Positions 27,433 to 36,525 of a DNA stretch of 50,746 nt are shown here, piece by piece. The notes under the pieces are model-generated. The model saw nothing but the letters and a program-made list of their open reading frames with translations, searched no databases and was not told where the DNA came from. Each line of letters begins with the position of its first letter. Position 1 is the first letter of the stretch. Made by a program: the position numbers and the translations under genes. The stretch comes from Candidatus Bathyarchaeota archaeon (lineage in GTDB: Archaea; Thermoproteota; Bathyarchaeia; TCS64), in assembly GCA_026014815.1 (NCBI GenBank), contig JAOZHP010000002.1, positions 1 to 50,746 on the forward strand, in the 5' to 3' direction.

Positions 27433-28245
27433 ATGAGAGTAGCGTTTCAGGGAGAGAGCGGCGCGTACAGCGAGGAAGCTATAATCAAGCACTGGGATGA
27501 CCAAGCCGAGCCAGTGCCCAAACCATACCTACCCGACGTATTCAATGCTGTCGAGAAAGGAGAAGCAGACCTAGGACTGGTCCCAGTGGAGAACAGCATC
27601 CAGGGAAGCATAGTCAGGACCTTCGACCTCCTCAACGAGCGAACCCTTGTGGCGCAGGGCGAGACAGTGCTAAGAATCGTTCACTGCCTCATCGTTAACC
27701 CAGGCGTCAAGGCCGGTGACATCAAGAAGGTTTACAGTCACCCCCAGGCACTGGGTCAATCTATGGAGTACCTAGAGAAACACGGGTACGAGCCAGTAGG
27801 AGCCTACGACACAGCGGGCAGCGTCAAGAACATCAAGGATGATGAACGCAAGGACGCAGCAGCGGTCGCCAGCTCAAGAGCGGCGCAGGTCTACGACATG
27901 GAGATTCTGGAGCAGGGAATAGAGACCCACAAAGAAAACTATACACGTTTCTTAGTCATCGGAAGAGACAAACCCAGGCCAACTGGTAGCGACAAAACTA
28001 GCATAGCCTTCGTCGTGAAACATGAACCAGGAAGCCTGGTAAAGGCACTTAGCACCCTCTCTGAGAGGGGCATCAACCTGATGAAGATCGAGTCTAGGCC
28101 CCTCGTGGGTACCCCTTGGGAGTATATCTTCTTCATTGACTTCGAGGGCCACGTCAAGGATAAAACTATCAGTGAGGCTCTCGACGAGCTAAATAAACAG
28201 ACCAACTACATCAAACATCTGGGCTCATACCCACGAGCCAAGTAA
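27433..28245 (+). CDS. pheA: prephenate dehydratase with C-terminal ACT domain
   Basis: Converts prephenate to phenylpyruvate. 270 residues from the ATG at 27433 (MRVAFQGESGAYSEEA); an ATG at 27406 lies inside the preceding gene. Catalytic region ENYTRFLVIG (the threonine-arginine motif), then an ACT domain GSLVKALSTLSERGINLMKI with ESRP, which in the family binds phenylalanine and gives feedback inhibition. Last gene of the close-packed run; a 65-base gap with a new promoter follows. Confidence 0.95.
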   Translation: MRVAFQGESGAYSEEAIIKHWDDQAEPVPKPYLPDVFNAVEKGEADLGLVPVENSIQGSIVRTFDLLNERTLVAQGETVLRIVHCLIVNPGVKAGDIKKVYSHPQALGQSMEYLEKHGYEPVGAYDTAGSVKNIKDDERKDAAAVASSRAAQVYDMEILEQGIETHKENYTRFLVIGRDKPRPTGSDKTSIAFVVKHEPGSLVKALSTLSERGINLMKIESRPLVGTPWEYIFFIDFEGHVKDKTISEALDELNKQTNYIKHLGSYPRAK

Positions 28246-28310
28246 CCCTCATTATGGATAGAGACACCTGCCCAATACCATGATATACTTGGCATTGTTT
28301 CCATGTGAGG

Positions 28311-29141
28311 ATGACTCTAGGAAACGTAGTGATCATTGGTGCAGACGGTGGGATGGGCAAGTGGCTAACCAGACACCTCGAAGGCATCGGTTACAACGTG
28401 AAGTCAGCGGACCTTAGAAATGAAACAACACAAGGCAAGGCTGTGATCAATGAAGCGGACATTGTCATTGTCTCGGTTCCTCTGAAGGTGACAGGGGAAG
28501 TCATCATTCAGGTATCCAGACATATGAGGCAGGGGGCGATATTAGCGGAGATCGCTTCACTCAAGTCAGAAGTGATCGCGCCACTTCGGATATCAGCGGT
28601 GAAAGGGTTGAAGCCGCTCTGCATCCACCCCATGTTTGGGCCACAGGTACAACATCTGGAGGGAAAAACAGTGGCAGTTATGCCGATAATTAACGAGGAA
28701 AGAGAAACCGACTGGACCCGGAGGCTTTTCCCAAAAGCTGACATCGTGGTTACAGACCAAACGGCTCATGACAGTGTGATGGCCGCGGTTCTATCTCTAC
28801 CTTACATAATCAACATGGCTTTCACGAAAACCATCGCAGGACATGACCTCAAGCTTATTGAAAAAATGGCGGGAACCACGTTCACTCTCCAGTACACGTT
28901 GGCGCAGAGCGTGGTTAAGGAGAGAACCGAGCTCGTGGAGGCACTTCTCAAGGAGAACATGTTCCTAGAGGAGATGACTGAGTCCTTCCAGAACATAATC
29001 AAAAACCTTTCTAAGATACAGCCTTCCGGGCTAAGGGAAATGCACTATGCCTTGAAGATGACTTATAAAGATAGTGAGAGCTTTACCCAAGCTCACGAGA
29101 GACGCCAGAGAGCCTTCAATGCCATCAAAGATTCATGTTGA
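28311..29141 (+). CDS. tyrA: prephenate dehydrogenase
   Basis: NAD(P)-dependent oxidative decarboxylation of prephenate to 4-hydroxyphenylpyruvate. 276 residues. Rossmann start VVIIGADGGMGKWLTRHL, then VSVPLKVTGEVI and the active-site histidine region CIHPMFGPQ; the C-terminal half is helical. A TATA-like GATATACT at 28282-28289 predicts a transcript starting at the ATG at 28311, so I prefer it to the GTG at 28305. Arogenate is an alternative substrate. With pheA it completes Phe/Tyr precursors; no aminotransferase lies here. Confidence 0.9.
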   Translation: MTLGNVVIIGADGGMGKWLTRHLEGIGYNVKSADLRNETTQGKAVINEADIVIVSVPLKVTGEVIIQVSRHMRQGAILAEIASLKSEVIAPLRISAVKGLKPLCIHPMFGPQVQHLEGKTVAVMPIINEERETDWTRRLFPKADIVVTDQTAHDSVMAAVLSLPYIINMAFTKTIAGHDLKLIEKMAGTTFTLQYTLAQSVVKERTELVEALLKENMFLEEMTESFQNIIKNLSKIQPSGLREMHYALKMTYKDSESFTQAHERRQRAFNAIKDSC

Positions 29142-29147
29142 TAAATA
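29139..29147 (+). promoter_or_regulatory. TATA box of threonine dehydratase gene, inside tyrA end
   Basis: TGATAAATA, overlapping the tyrA stop, lies 26-27 nt before the ATG at 29170. This predicts a leaderless transcript and decides the start. Confidence 0.4.
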
Positions 29148-29169
29148 CGAGGATACAGTATCATATCGT

Positions 29170-30117
29170 ATGATTAGTCTCAGCGATGTCTATGGCGCTA
29201 GGAAACGTGTGCAGAAATGGGCTCGCAGAACCCCAATGGAGTTCTCCCATGGCTTAAGCACGTTTTGCGGCGGTGAGGTCTGGTTAAAGCTTGAGAACCA
29301 GCAAGTCACAGGCAGTTTTAAGATTAGGGGAGCCACAAACAAGCTGCTTCTTCTCACGGATGAGCAGAGAGAAAAAGGGGTTATCACGTCTAGTTCTGGG
29401 AATCACGCTCAGGGGATTGGTTATGCTGCCCGTGAACTCGGTGTTAAGGCCACTATAGTGGTGCCTGAGAACACGCCCCAAGTCAAAATAGATGCAATCA
29501 GGAAGTACGGCGTCGAGCTTATCGTTGAAGGAGAGGAGTACATGGTAGCTGAGCGCATCGCCCGAGGCATCGAACGAGATGAAGGCAAGACCTTCGTTTC
29601 TCCTTACAACGACCTTGAGCTAATCATGGGCCAAGCAACCGTTGGTCTGGAGATGTTAGAGGACCACCCAGAACTCGATATCGTGGCTGTACCTGTCGGT
29701 GGAGGAGGCTTGGCTTCAGGCGTTGCATCTGTTTTCAAGCAGGCTACTTCGGCACAAGTGGTTGGAGTTCAGTCGGTGACCAGCCCCGTCATGTATGAAT
29801 GCATCAAGAAAGGCGTGATCCATGATATTCCTTTAGAGGATTCTTATGCAGAAGGACTGCACGGGGGAATCGAGGAGAACAGTGTAACTTTCCCTATCTG
29901 CAGAGACCTCATAGACGACTGGGTAATTCTATCAGAGAAGAGTATTCTCGACGCCATCCGGTACATGCTTCACGAGCACCACATGTTGATCGAGGGGGCC
30001 GGAGCCGTAGGGCCGGCGGCGATAATGTCGTGTCCTGAGATGTTCAACGGCAAGAAGGTGGGAGTAGTCATCAGCGGCGGTAATCTCAGCGAGGAGATTT
30101 TAAAGCTGGTAGTCTAA
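29170..30117 (+). CDS. threonine/serine dehydratase (PLP fold type II)
   Basis: 315 residues. PLP lysine in QVTGSFKIRGA, phosphate-binding SSSGNHAQGIGYAA, and the glycine loop VPVGGGGLASG; AGAVGPAAIM near the end. No C-terminal ACT regulatory domain, so it is the short, catabolic/biosynthetic class or a serine racemase-like enzyme. Threonine to 2-oxobutyrate is the most likely reaction. ATGs at 29074 and 29122 are in frame, but lie inside tyrA and add non-homologous residues; the TATA box supports 29170. Confidence 0.9.
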   Translation: MISLSDVYGARKRVQKWARRTPMEFSHGLSTFCGGEVWLKLENQQVTGSFKIRGATNKLLLLTDEQREKGVITSSSGNHAQGIGYAARELGVKATIVVPENTPQVKIDAIRKYGVELIVEGEEYMVAERIARGIERDEGKTFVSPYNDLELIMGQATVGLEMLEDHPELDIVAVPVGGGGLASGVASVFKQATSAQVVGVQSVTSPVMYECIKKGVIHDIPLEDSYAEGLHGGIEENSVTFPICRDLIDDWVILSEKSILDAIRYMLHEHHMLIEGAGAVGPAAIMSCPEMFNGKKVGVVISGGNLSEEILKLVV

Positions 30118-30133
30118 ATCTCACTCTCTTTTT

Positions 30134-30679
30134 TCAGGTACTCGTTAATCTCCTTAAGCGTCCGGAGTATCTCACGGTTAACCTCAGATGGTTCCTCTGA
30201 TAACGAGGTGACTCCTTCGCAGCCTGCTTGTTGAAAATAGCTATGGACCGCTCAGTCATAGGGAGTCCCATCTCGTCAGGTCGTAACTCAAGTGAGTACT
30301 CATTTACTACGACCTGAAGTGTATCCATGCACTCACTCTCCTTAGGGCACCTTGGACACGGCTCACCCCCATAGAACTCGTGCTTGTACCAGACTATAAT
30401 GTCCAAAGCCTCAGTGTTAACGATATAGACCTGTGCGTTTGCCTGATAATCAAAACCTATCAGTAGACCCTTATAGTCGAGGAGGTTCTCAACATCAAGA
30501 CGGTGACTTAACGCGTGTCCCTCCAGTGCTTCTGATCTCTTCCTTCTCGCACGGTTTAGGACTCTTGAGACATAAGCGGGGGTCCATTCCTCCTCGCTCT
30601 CCTCGGAGATTATACCCGTTGGTTTGCCCTTCTGGAACTCTTGCCATACCTTTGCTTCGTGTGTTGAAAGTAAACCCAC
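30134..30679 (-). CDS. HTH regulator with cysteine cluster; C-terminus probably frameshifted
   Basis: 181 residues as read. The N-terminal 55 residues look like an HTH (STHEAKVWQEFQKGKPTG ... WTPAYVSRVLNRARRKR). A central alpha/beta part has CPRCPKESEC, four residues spaced as in a metal site. The final 27 residues (from about SPRYQRNH) are arginine-rich and not protein-like, while another frame from about 30220 to 30114 reads as an amphipathic helix (VNREILRTLKEINEYLKK). One missing base near 30220 would join them and end at 30114. GTG start at 30679 with AGAGGA before it. It is divergent from the ferredoxin/AOR operon, which it may control. Confidence 0.68.
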   Translation of the reverse strand: MGLLSTHEAKVWQEFQKGKPTGIISEESEEEWTPAYVSRVLNRARRKRSEALEGHALSHRLDVENLLDYKGLLIGFDYQANAQVYIVNTEALDIIVWYKHEFYGGEPCPRCPKESECMDTLQVVVNEYSLELRPDEMGLPMTERSIAIFNKQAAKESPRYQRNHLRLTVRYSGRLRRLTST

Positions 30680-30737
30680 GTTATGTCCTCTGTTGTTCGC
30701 CGAGTAGCCGGCAGCCTTGTTTTCTATACTGAAACAT

Positions 30738-30785
30738 GGTAAAGATTTACCTCATGATATCATATATTTACCATAATTCGGTAAA
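30738..30785. promoter_or_regulatory. cluster of GGTAAA/TTTACC half-sites
   Basis: A palindrome GGTAAA-GA-TTTACC at 30738-30751, then TTTACC-7 nt-GGTAAA at 30767-30785: four copies of one 6-base half-site. They lie between two divergent genes, upstream of the regulator's own TATA-like box (about 30724-30731 on the minus strand). Probable operators. Confidence 0.5.
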
Positions 30786-30831
30786 CTATAGATGGATTGG
30801 GCATTCACACCCGGATTACCCCAACAAGAAT

Positions 30832-30865
30832 AGGTTAATCATTCTTTTATAATCAAAATTAACCT
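30832..30865. promoter_or_regulatory. inverted repeat flanking the AOR-operon TATA box
   Basis: AGGTTAAT at 30832-30839 and ATTAACCT at 30858-30865, perfect 8-bp arms around the TATA-like TTTATAAT (30846-30852 region). Predicted transcript start is about 30876, just before the ATG at 30882. A protein bound to both arms would cover the promoter. Confidence 0.5.
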
Positions 30866-30881
30866 GTAAGGTCGAGCAGAT

Positions 30882-31346
30882 ATGAAGCGCATAACCGTCA
30901 CTGCCGAGAACTGCGCTGGCTGCCGTCAATGCGAGATGGTCTGCAGCTTCCAACACACAGGGAAGTTCAGTTCAAGTTTAGCGAGAGTAACCGTTCACAA
31001 GGACGACAGGAACGGACTAGACTACCCGTTGATGTGCCGCCAATGCACCGATTGTCCCCCATTGGACTCTTGTCCAGTCCAAGCCATCAGCAGAAACAGC
31101 GATGGGGCAATATGGGTGGACTGGCAGACATGTACAGGATGCGGTTTATGCGAAAATGTATGCAAGTACGACGCTGTCAAACTCAATGAGAGTAAGGCTT
31201 ACATCTGTGACTTGTGTGGTGGAGACCCTCACTGCGTGCAGAGGTGCCCCACAGAAGCCCTACAATACATTGAGACTCCGGAGTTCACGGAGACACCAGA
31301 GACGGCTTTCAGCAGAATGAAGGAGGAGTGGTGTTTCAATGAGTAG
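30882..31346 (+). CDS. polyferredoxin with four [4Fe-4S] cysteine sets
   Basis: 154 residues and 16 cluster-type cysteines: CAGCRQCEMVC (residues 11-21), CRQCTDCPPLDSC, CTGCGLCENVC and CDLCGGDPHCVQRC. This is the HycB/HybA-like electron-transfer type. It overlaps the aldehyde oxidoreductase gene by 8 nt and is its likely electron partner. Cytoplasmic; no signal peptide. Confidence 0.92.
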   Translation: MKRITVTAENCAGCRQCEMVCSFQHTGKFSSSLARVTVHKDDRNGLDYPLMCRQCTDCPPLDSCPVQAISRNSDGAIWVDWQTCTGCGLCENVCKYDAVKLNESKAYICDLCGGDPHCVQRCPTEALQYIETPEFTETPETAFSRMKEEWCFNE

Positions 31347-33219
31347 GTTCTATGGTTACACCGGGAAAATACTCAGAATTAGCCTCAGCGACGAGTCCCT
31401 AAACGTTGAGAACCTGACCGTTGAGGACGCCAGAAACTATCTTGGAGGAAGAGGCTTCAACGCTCACCGGCTCTACAAGGAAGTTAAGGCAGGTATAGAT
31501 CCCCTTGAACAAGAAAACAAGCTAATGTTCGCCACGGGACCTCTCGTGGGCACCATGTTTCCCACGGCAAGCAGGTTCAACGTCTCAGCTAAGAGCCCGC
31601 ACACAGGCATCTTTGGGGACAGTAACGCGGGCGGTCACTTCGCCCCAGAGATGAAGTTCGCTGGATACGACCAGATTATTATTGAGGGAAAGAGCGAGAA
31701 CCCAATTTACATCAGTGTAAAAGATGATGAGATCGAGTTCAGGGACGCGGAGCAAATAACTGGAAGCACTGTCTTCGACGCCGACGCATACATCAAGAAA
31801 GATTTAGCCGACGCTAGGACACAAACTGTCATCTGTGGACCGGCAGCAGAGAATGGAGTCAAGTACGGCGCCCTATTCGCCAACCAAGTCAGGGCGGCCT
31901 CAAGGACAGGTATGGGCACCGTCATGGCTTCAAAGAACGTGAAAGCCCTAGCCTTGAGGGGGACAGGTGCAGTAGAGGTCGCTGAACCAGACAGATTCAG
32001 AGACCTAGTGTTACAGCTGGAGCAAGAGATCAGGGAGCATGAACAATACCAAGGCAGGCGCCTTATGGGCACCACGAGGATACTCATGATGGCCAACGCG
32101 GCTGGGTTCCTACCCACAAGAAACTACCTGAGTGGCGTTTACGAGCACGCAGCAGAGGTAAGTGGAGAGAAACTGGCCGAGAAATATAACGTCAAGTCAA
32201 GGGGGTGCTTCGCATGCACTATTCCATGCAGCCGCGTCTACTCGGTCAAAAATGGTCCCTTCAAGGGTCTTCACGGCGAGGGACCGGAGTACGAGTCCCT
32301 CGGCAGCTTCAGTAGCAGGATCGGTAACCCTGATATCGAGCTTGCACTCAAGGGCAACGACCTCTGCAACCAGCTGGGACTGGACATACTTACGGTCGCC
32401 GGGTGCATCGGCTGGGCTATGGAGCTATACGAGGCAGGGGAACTCACAAAAGAAGAGACCGGTGGCCTTGAACTTAACTGGGGTAACAAGGAGGCGTTCC
32501 TCACCCTCATCCAGCAGATCTCGGACAGGGAAGGCTTCGGGGACATCCTCGCTGATGGCTCAGTGGAAGCGGCGAGGAAGCTAGGCAAAGGCATGGACCG
32601 TACGGTTCAGGTGAAGGGCATGGACCTCATCATGGCTGATCCCAGAGGACTAAAGGGCTTCGGGTTAGGATACGCCGTTTCTAGCAGAGGAGGTGACCAT
32701 CTGAGAAGTGAGCCATTCATCGAGCTCAGCGATGATCCTGAGCTGGGAAGACAAATGTTCGGCGTCCCAGAGGCTACCTTAAGAAGAGAGGAGAAAGGCA
32801 AGGGTAAACTCATCAACTACTTTGAGGATTGGTGCGCCGTCATCGATGCACTAGAGCCCTGTAAGAACATCATGCAGAACATGATGCTCCTTCCCTTCGA
32901 GAAAGCAGCCACGGTAATGGAGATCACAACAGGTCTCAAGCTTACACCAAAGGAGGTCCGCGAAGCAGGATCAAGGATCATCAACATTGAGAGAATGTTC
33001 GGGATCCGGGAAGGCATCACGAGGCAGGATGACGACCTTCCTAAACGATTCAAGGAGACCCCCCTCACTGAAGGTGACAGCAGCGACGTAGTTGTTAATA
33101 TTGAGTTTATGCTGGACGAGTATTACACTGAACGTGGCTGGGACATTGCGACGGGACATCCAACACCTGAGACCCTTAGACGTCTCGACCTCGGGTTCGC
33201 TGTCGCTGATCTCCCCTAG
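31339..33219 (+). CDS. aor: aldehyde:ferredoxin oxidoreductase (tungstopterin)
   Basis: Oxidises aldehydes to acids, passing electrons to ferredoxin; tungsten (or molybdenum) bis-pterin enzyme. 626 residues. N-terminal GRGFNAHRLYKEV and ATGPLVGTMFPTASRFNVS bind the pterin, and the [4Fe-4S] ligands are Cys290, Cys293 and Cys297 (CFACTIPC) plus Cys508 (EPCKN), spaced as in the Pyrococcus enzyme. Which subfamily (AOR, FOR, WOR or benzoyl-type) cannot be told. Paired with a polyferredoxin and possibly feeding acids to the acetyl-CoA synthetase at the left end. Confidence 0.94.
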   Translation: MSRFYGYTGKILRISLSDESLNVENLTVEDARNYLGGRGFNAHRLYKEVKAGIDPLEQENKLMFATGPLVGTMFPTASRFNVSAKSPHTGIFGDSNAGGHFAPEMKFAGYDQIIIEGKSENPIYISVKDDEIEFRDAEQITGSTVFDADAYIKKDLADARTQTVICGPAAENGVKYGALFANQVRAASRTGMGTVMASKNVKALALRGTGAVEVAEPDRFRDLVLQLEQEIREHEQYQGRRLMGTTRILMMANAAGFLPTRNYLSGVYEHAAEVSGEKLAEKYNVKSRGCFACTIPCSRVYSVKNGPFKGLHGEGPEYESLGSFSSRIGNPDIELALKGNDLCNQLGLDILTVAGCIGWAMELYEAGELTKEETGGLELNWGNKEAFLTLIQQISDREGFGDILADGSVEAARKLGKGMDRTVQVKGMDLIMADPRGLKGFGLGYAVSSRGGDHLRSEPFIELSDDPELGRQMFGVPEATLRREEKGKGKLINYFEDWCAVIDALEPCKNIMQNMMLLPFEKAATVMEITTGLKLTPKEVREAGSRIINIERMFGIREGITRQDDDLPKRFKETPLTEGDSSDVVVNIEFMLDEYYTERGWDIATGHPTPETLRRLDLGFAVADLP

Positions 33220-33279
33220 CCTCCATTCGTTCAATATGTTTATTAGGGCGGTAATAGCCGGGTGGATACTAGAGGAGCT

Positions 33280-33453
33280 ATGCCTATCTGTGAGATATGT
33301 GGTATGGAGGTCAATGAGACCCATGACTGTGTCGAATGTGAGGCTAAGTTCTGTGATGAATGCGGTGATGTGAAGACCGAGCTATGCTACGACTGCATAG
33401 GATGGGAAGAAGGACCACAAGACACAGAGCTGGATGAAGAGCACCTAAACTAG
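33280..33453 (+). CDS. small cysteine-rich zinc-ribbon-like protein
   Basis: 57 residues with ten cysteines: CEICG, CVECEAKFCDECG and CYDC, which look like two zinc sites (B-box or rubredoxin-like knuckles). Acidic tail. The ATG at 33280 has GAGGAGCT just before it; an ATG at 33262 is also in frame but has no such site. A TATA-like TTTATTA lies near 33238. Function unknown. Confidence 0.72.
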   Translation: MPICEICGMEVNETHDCVECEAKFCDECGDVKTELCYDCIGWEEGPQDTELDEEHLN

Positions 33454-33501
33454 CCGGCAAAATGTTTTATCCCCGTAAGACATCCTTGAAAGTTAATCAT
33501 C

Positions 33502-36500
33502 ATGTCCCGACAACATGGCATTTCTCCCCGGAAAATTACTGTCGGGATATTTCTGTTGTTACTCTTAACGAGTCTACTCGCTCTTGTCCCAGGTGCTGTA
33601 AACGCCTTGAATATCGAGGTAACGGGACAGATTATCGACGATGATTCAGGAGCACCTATCCAAGAAGCGGAGGTCGAGATTTTTTACAGAAGGTACTGGA
33701 GGCGTTACTCGTCTAGATGGCGAAGGCTACAGGGAGTCAAGACAGATGCCAATGGTTCGTTCACCGTTAGGCTAGAGGAAGATGCGCCTTACCTCATCAT
33801 CGTTAGTCACAAGGACAAGGATGTAAAGAGACATGACTACGTTCCCTATGGTCTCCATTACACACCAAACGAGGAAAACAGTGACCTCTCCATAGAGATG
33901 AAGAAGAGCGCATATGTCATCGTGAAAGGACAGGCTTACTTCATTGAAACAACAGCCATCCCTTCCTCGATCTTCAGAGTCATAGACAAAGAGTCAGGAG
34001 AACAGATGCGTTCAGGAAGCATGATCCTGAGCTATGGCTCCCTCCAAGAAAGCTTCTCTGGGTACCTGAGCTTACCAGGAGACGTAGTGATTGTTCCCGC
34101 TGGAGAAAGCTTCACTCTTCAGACGTTATCTAATGTCCAGGTACAGGGCAAGGTAACACAGAAGGAGCTTGTTTTAGATGGATTCAGTGAGGATGGATTA
34201 GAGCCGGGGGAGGTCATTGAAGTTGATCTTAGGAGTCAAGTCCTCCCATCGAGCATCATTGACACAAGGAACGCGACAGACCAAGTTAAAGCATTATTGT
34301 TGGAGAAGGAGTCAGAGGGATTCTTCCTTGCGGTGGAGAGGCAGCAACTCTCACAAGTAATTACCATCACAGATGAGGCGGAGACCATACTAGATCTTGG
34401 TGATTACGAGAAATCTTTCACAAGATTACGAGAGGCATATGTGGTTCTATCAGATCTTAGGGTTGGTCTCACTAGTCTGGTAGCTGATGCAGCTCGCTCA
34501 GTGTATATACTGGTAGGATTTGTAGCAATTTCATCGGTTATTGTTGCCTTCCTGATGTTTGAGGATAATCTGTGGAAGCTTGCGGCATCATCACTAGTCT
34601 ATCTAATCTTCCTTTACACTCTCCATGAGCTGCACCCAGGAAGCAGCATTATTACTCAAATGGATTATATCCGAGTCTCGATAGCGTCATTTGTAACCGT
34701 AAACATCGGTGCCTATAGCCTACCTAGATTTCTATCTGATGGTGGAGGCGACAAGGTTCCGTTACGTAACATGATAGTACCGATCCTAAGCGTAGCCAAG
34801 AGAAGTCTGAGAAGGAGGTGGCTAAGGTTCGCTCTCACACTCACGAGTGTCCTTATGCTGGTAGCTAGCTTCATCAGTCTCACAAGCTTCACCTCAGGAT
34901 ACGGAATGAGCTTCACCATGGACAGCCAGCTAGACACTTTAACTCAAGGCATTCTGATACGAACCCCGAATCCGCCACCGATGACTGCGACAGCTCCTTT
35001 CTGTGGAGGAGACGGAACGAGTGGACCTCTCCCAATAGATGAGTCCCTCATAGGATGGTTCAACGAAACTGAGGGGCCAATGATCCTTGATGCCAGAATT
35101 CAAAATCAGCCAATGAGACAGTACAGGGAGGCTTACAGACAGTTTGCTACACTAAACGGTACCCATTTGTTCGGGGTCTTAGCAGTGAACCCAGAGAAGG
35201 ATGCTAAACTAACTGATCTTGATGAAGCGGTAAGTGTAGGTAGATACTTGGAAACCCAAGAAACGAATACAGCGCTCATAAGCATGGAATTAGCGAACAG
35301 ACTTGAGCTAACTGTTGGAGAGTCAGTAATATTTGAGACTCAGGGACAAACATTCAGGTATGAGGTCGTAGGGTTACTGGATGATGACAAGCTAGCTTCT
35401 GTTCTGGATATTGACGGTGCCCCTCTATTGCCTGATAAGATAATTGAAGTGATAAGAGTCGAGTATGACGGCCCTGACTGGGTAATAGAAGGGCTCGCCC
35501 CATGTGACCCTGATGAAGTGATCGTCATTAACCAGAGAACTGCAGCGAGTGTTTCCAATCTATGGATAAATAGACTCGTTATGACCTTCAGCCCAGAGGT
35601 GGACCTGAAGGAACTGGCGACCAAGCTAGCTCTCACCAGAGGTTTCAGGGTCTGGGCAAGTACTAGCGATGGCATTTACCTTGCTCAGCTAACTGATTAC
35701 TTCGAGGGGAAAGGACTCCCCATTGTTATCCCATGGGTGATAGTTGTGCTTAACGTCGTGGTGACTATGCTGAACAGCTACTATGAACGGCGCCACGAGG
35801 TGATGATCTACTCAAGTATAGGCATGAACCCGAGGCACATCTCATCTATTTTCCTCGCGGAGGCAGCTGTAATCGGCGTCATAGGAGGTAGCGTGGGCTA
35901 CATGATGGGGCTAGGAGCCTACAAATTCATCTATCTTGTTACGCCGGCTCTTCAAGTCAAACAAAAGGTCTCAGCTTTCTGGAGTGTTGCAGCCCTCGTG
36001 ATAAGCCTAGCAGCGGTTCTCGTCGGAGGCCTCGTTGCCCTGAAGAACAGTACATCAATAACACCAAGTTTGAGGAGACGCTGGAAAGCTGAGGCGTCCT
36101 ATAGTTCCGATGAGCCTTTCAGGATAGAGATACCTGTTCACATCTTCGAAGAAGAGATAGACGAGTACGTGGAGTTCATAAATGACAAGCTCCAGTCTGC
36201 GCTTGGTAGAACACCCCTAGAAACTAGGATGATAAAAATGAACGAGATTGAGACTGATGGCGAGAGGAGTTGGATTTTCAAGTTCATATTCGGCACTGAG
36301 AGTCAAAGTATCTCCGGAATCTATACGAGAAACACATTGACAATAGCAAGAGCAGACGGCTCAACATATCACACTGTTTTAACAAGCGTTACCAGTGAAG
36401 ATGGAGCACAGTCAGTTGGCAGATTCCTGAGGAAAATTAGCTTGGATTGGAGTCTCAACCGGTCCGAGGGACAAAGGAGAGTGGAAAATACTTTAATCAA

Positions 36501-36525
36501 CACAGAGGGAGATCAACTGAAATGA
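33502..36525 (+). CDS. giant FtsX/MacB-type ABC permease with N-terminal beta-sandwich
   Basis: 1007 residues. In order: a signal/TM segment (7-36); a carboxypeptidase-regulatory-like beta-sandwich (37-130, TGQIIDDDSGAPIQEAEVEI, DANGSFTV); a second beta domain (135-250); a helical, coiled region (255-330); three hydrophobic segments (334-410); a MacB-type entry RNMIVPILSVAKRSLRRRWL with TM (424-463); a large extracytoplasmic domain (about 464-735); an FtsX core (YYERRHEVMIYSSIGMNPRH and TMs to about 851); and a cytoplasmic C-terminal domain of about 150 residues I do not recognise. It lacks the usual closing PVEAL motif. ATGA overlap with the small permease. Likely exports or extracts lipids, lipoproteins or peptides, or works as a mechanotransmission machine; inference. 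Confidence 0.85.
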   Translation: MSRQHGISPRKITVGIFLLLLLTSLLALVPGAVNALNIEVTGQIIDDDSGAPIQEAEVEIFYRRYWRRYSSRWRRLQGVKTDANGSFTVRLEEDAPYLIIVSHKDKDVKRHDYVPYGLHYTPNEENSDLSIEMKKSAYVIVKGQAYFIETTAIPSSIFRVIDKESGEQMRSGSMILSYGSLQESFSGYLSLPGDVVIVPAGESFTLQTLSNVQVQGKVTQKELVLDGFSEDGLEPGEVIEVDLRSQVLPSSIIDTRNATDQVKALLLEKESEGFFLAVERQQLSQVITITDEAETILDLGDYEKSFTRLREAYVVLSDLRVGLTSLVADAARSVYILVGFVAISSVIVAFLMFEDNLWKLAASSLVYLIFLYTLHELHPGSSIITQMDYIRVSIASFVTVNIGAYSLPRFLSDGGGDKVPLRNMIVPILSVAKRSLRRRWLRFALTLTSVLMLVASFISLTSFTSGYGMSFTMDSQLDTLTQGILIRTPNPPPMTATAPFCGGDGTSGPLPIDESLIGWFNETEGPMILDARIQNQPMRQYREAYRQFATLNGTHLFGVLAVNPEKDAKLTDLDEAVSVGRYLETQETNTALISMELANRLELTVGESVIFETQGQTFRYEVVGLLDDDKLASVLDIDGAPLLPDKIIEVIRVEYDGPDWVIEGLAPCDPDEVIVINQRTAASVSNLWINRLVMTFSPEVDLKELATKLALTRGFRVWASTSDGIYLAQLTDYFEGKGLPIVIPWVIVVLNVVVTMLNSYYERRHEVMIYSSIGMNPRHISSIFLAEAAVIGVIGGSVGYMMGLGAYKFIYLVTPALQVKQKVSAFWSVAALVISLAAVLVGGLVALKNSTSITPSLRRRWKAEASYSSDEPFRIEIPVHIFEEEIDEYVEFINDKLQSALGRTPLETRMIKMNEIETDGERSWIFKFIFGTESQSISGIYTRNTLTIARADGSTYHTVLTSVTSEDGAQSVGRFLRKISLDWSLNRSEGQRRVENTLINTEGDQLK

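Noticed and set aside
33092-33373. 93-codon frame over the end of the aldehyde oxidoreductase gene
   Set aside because: Overlaps the AOR end and the cysteine-rich small gene in another frame; no support.
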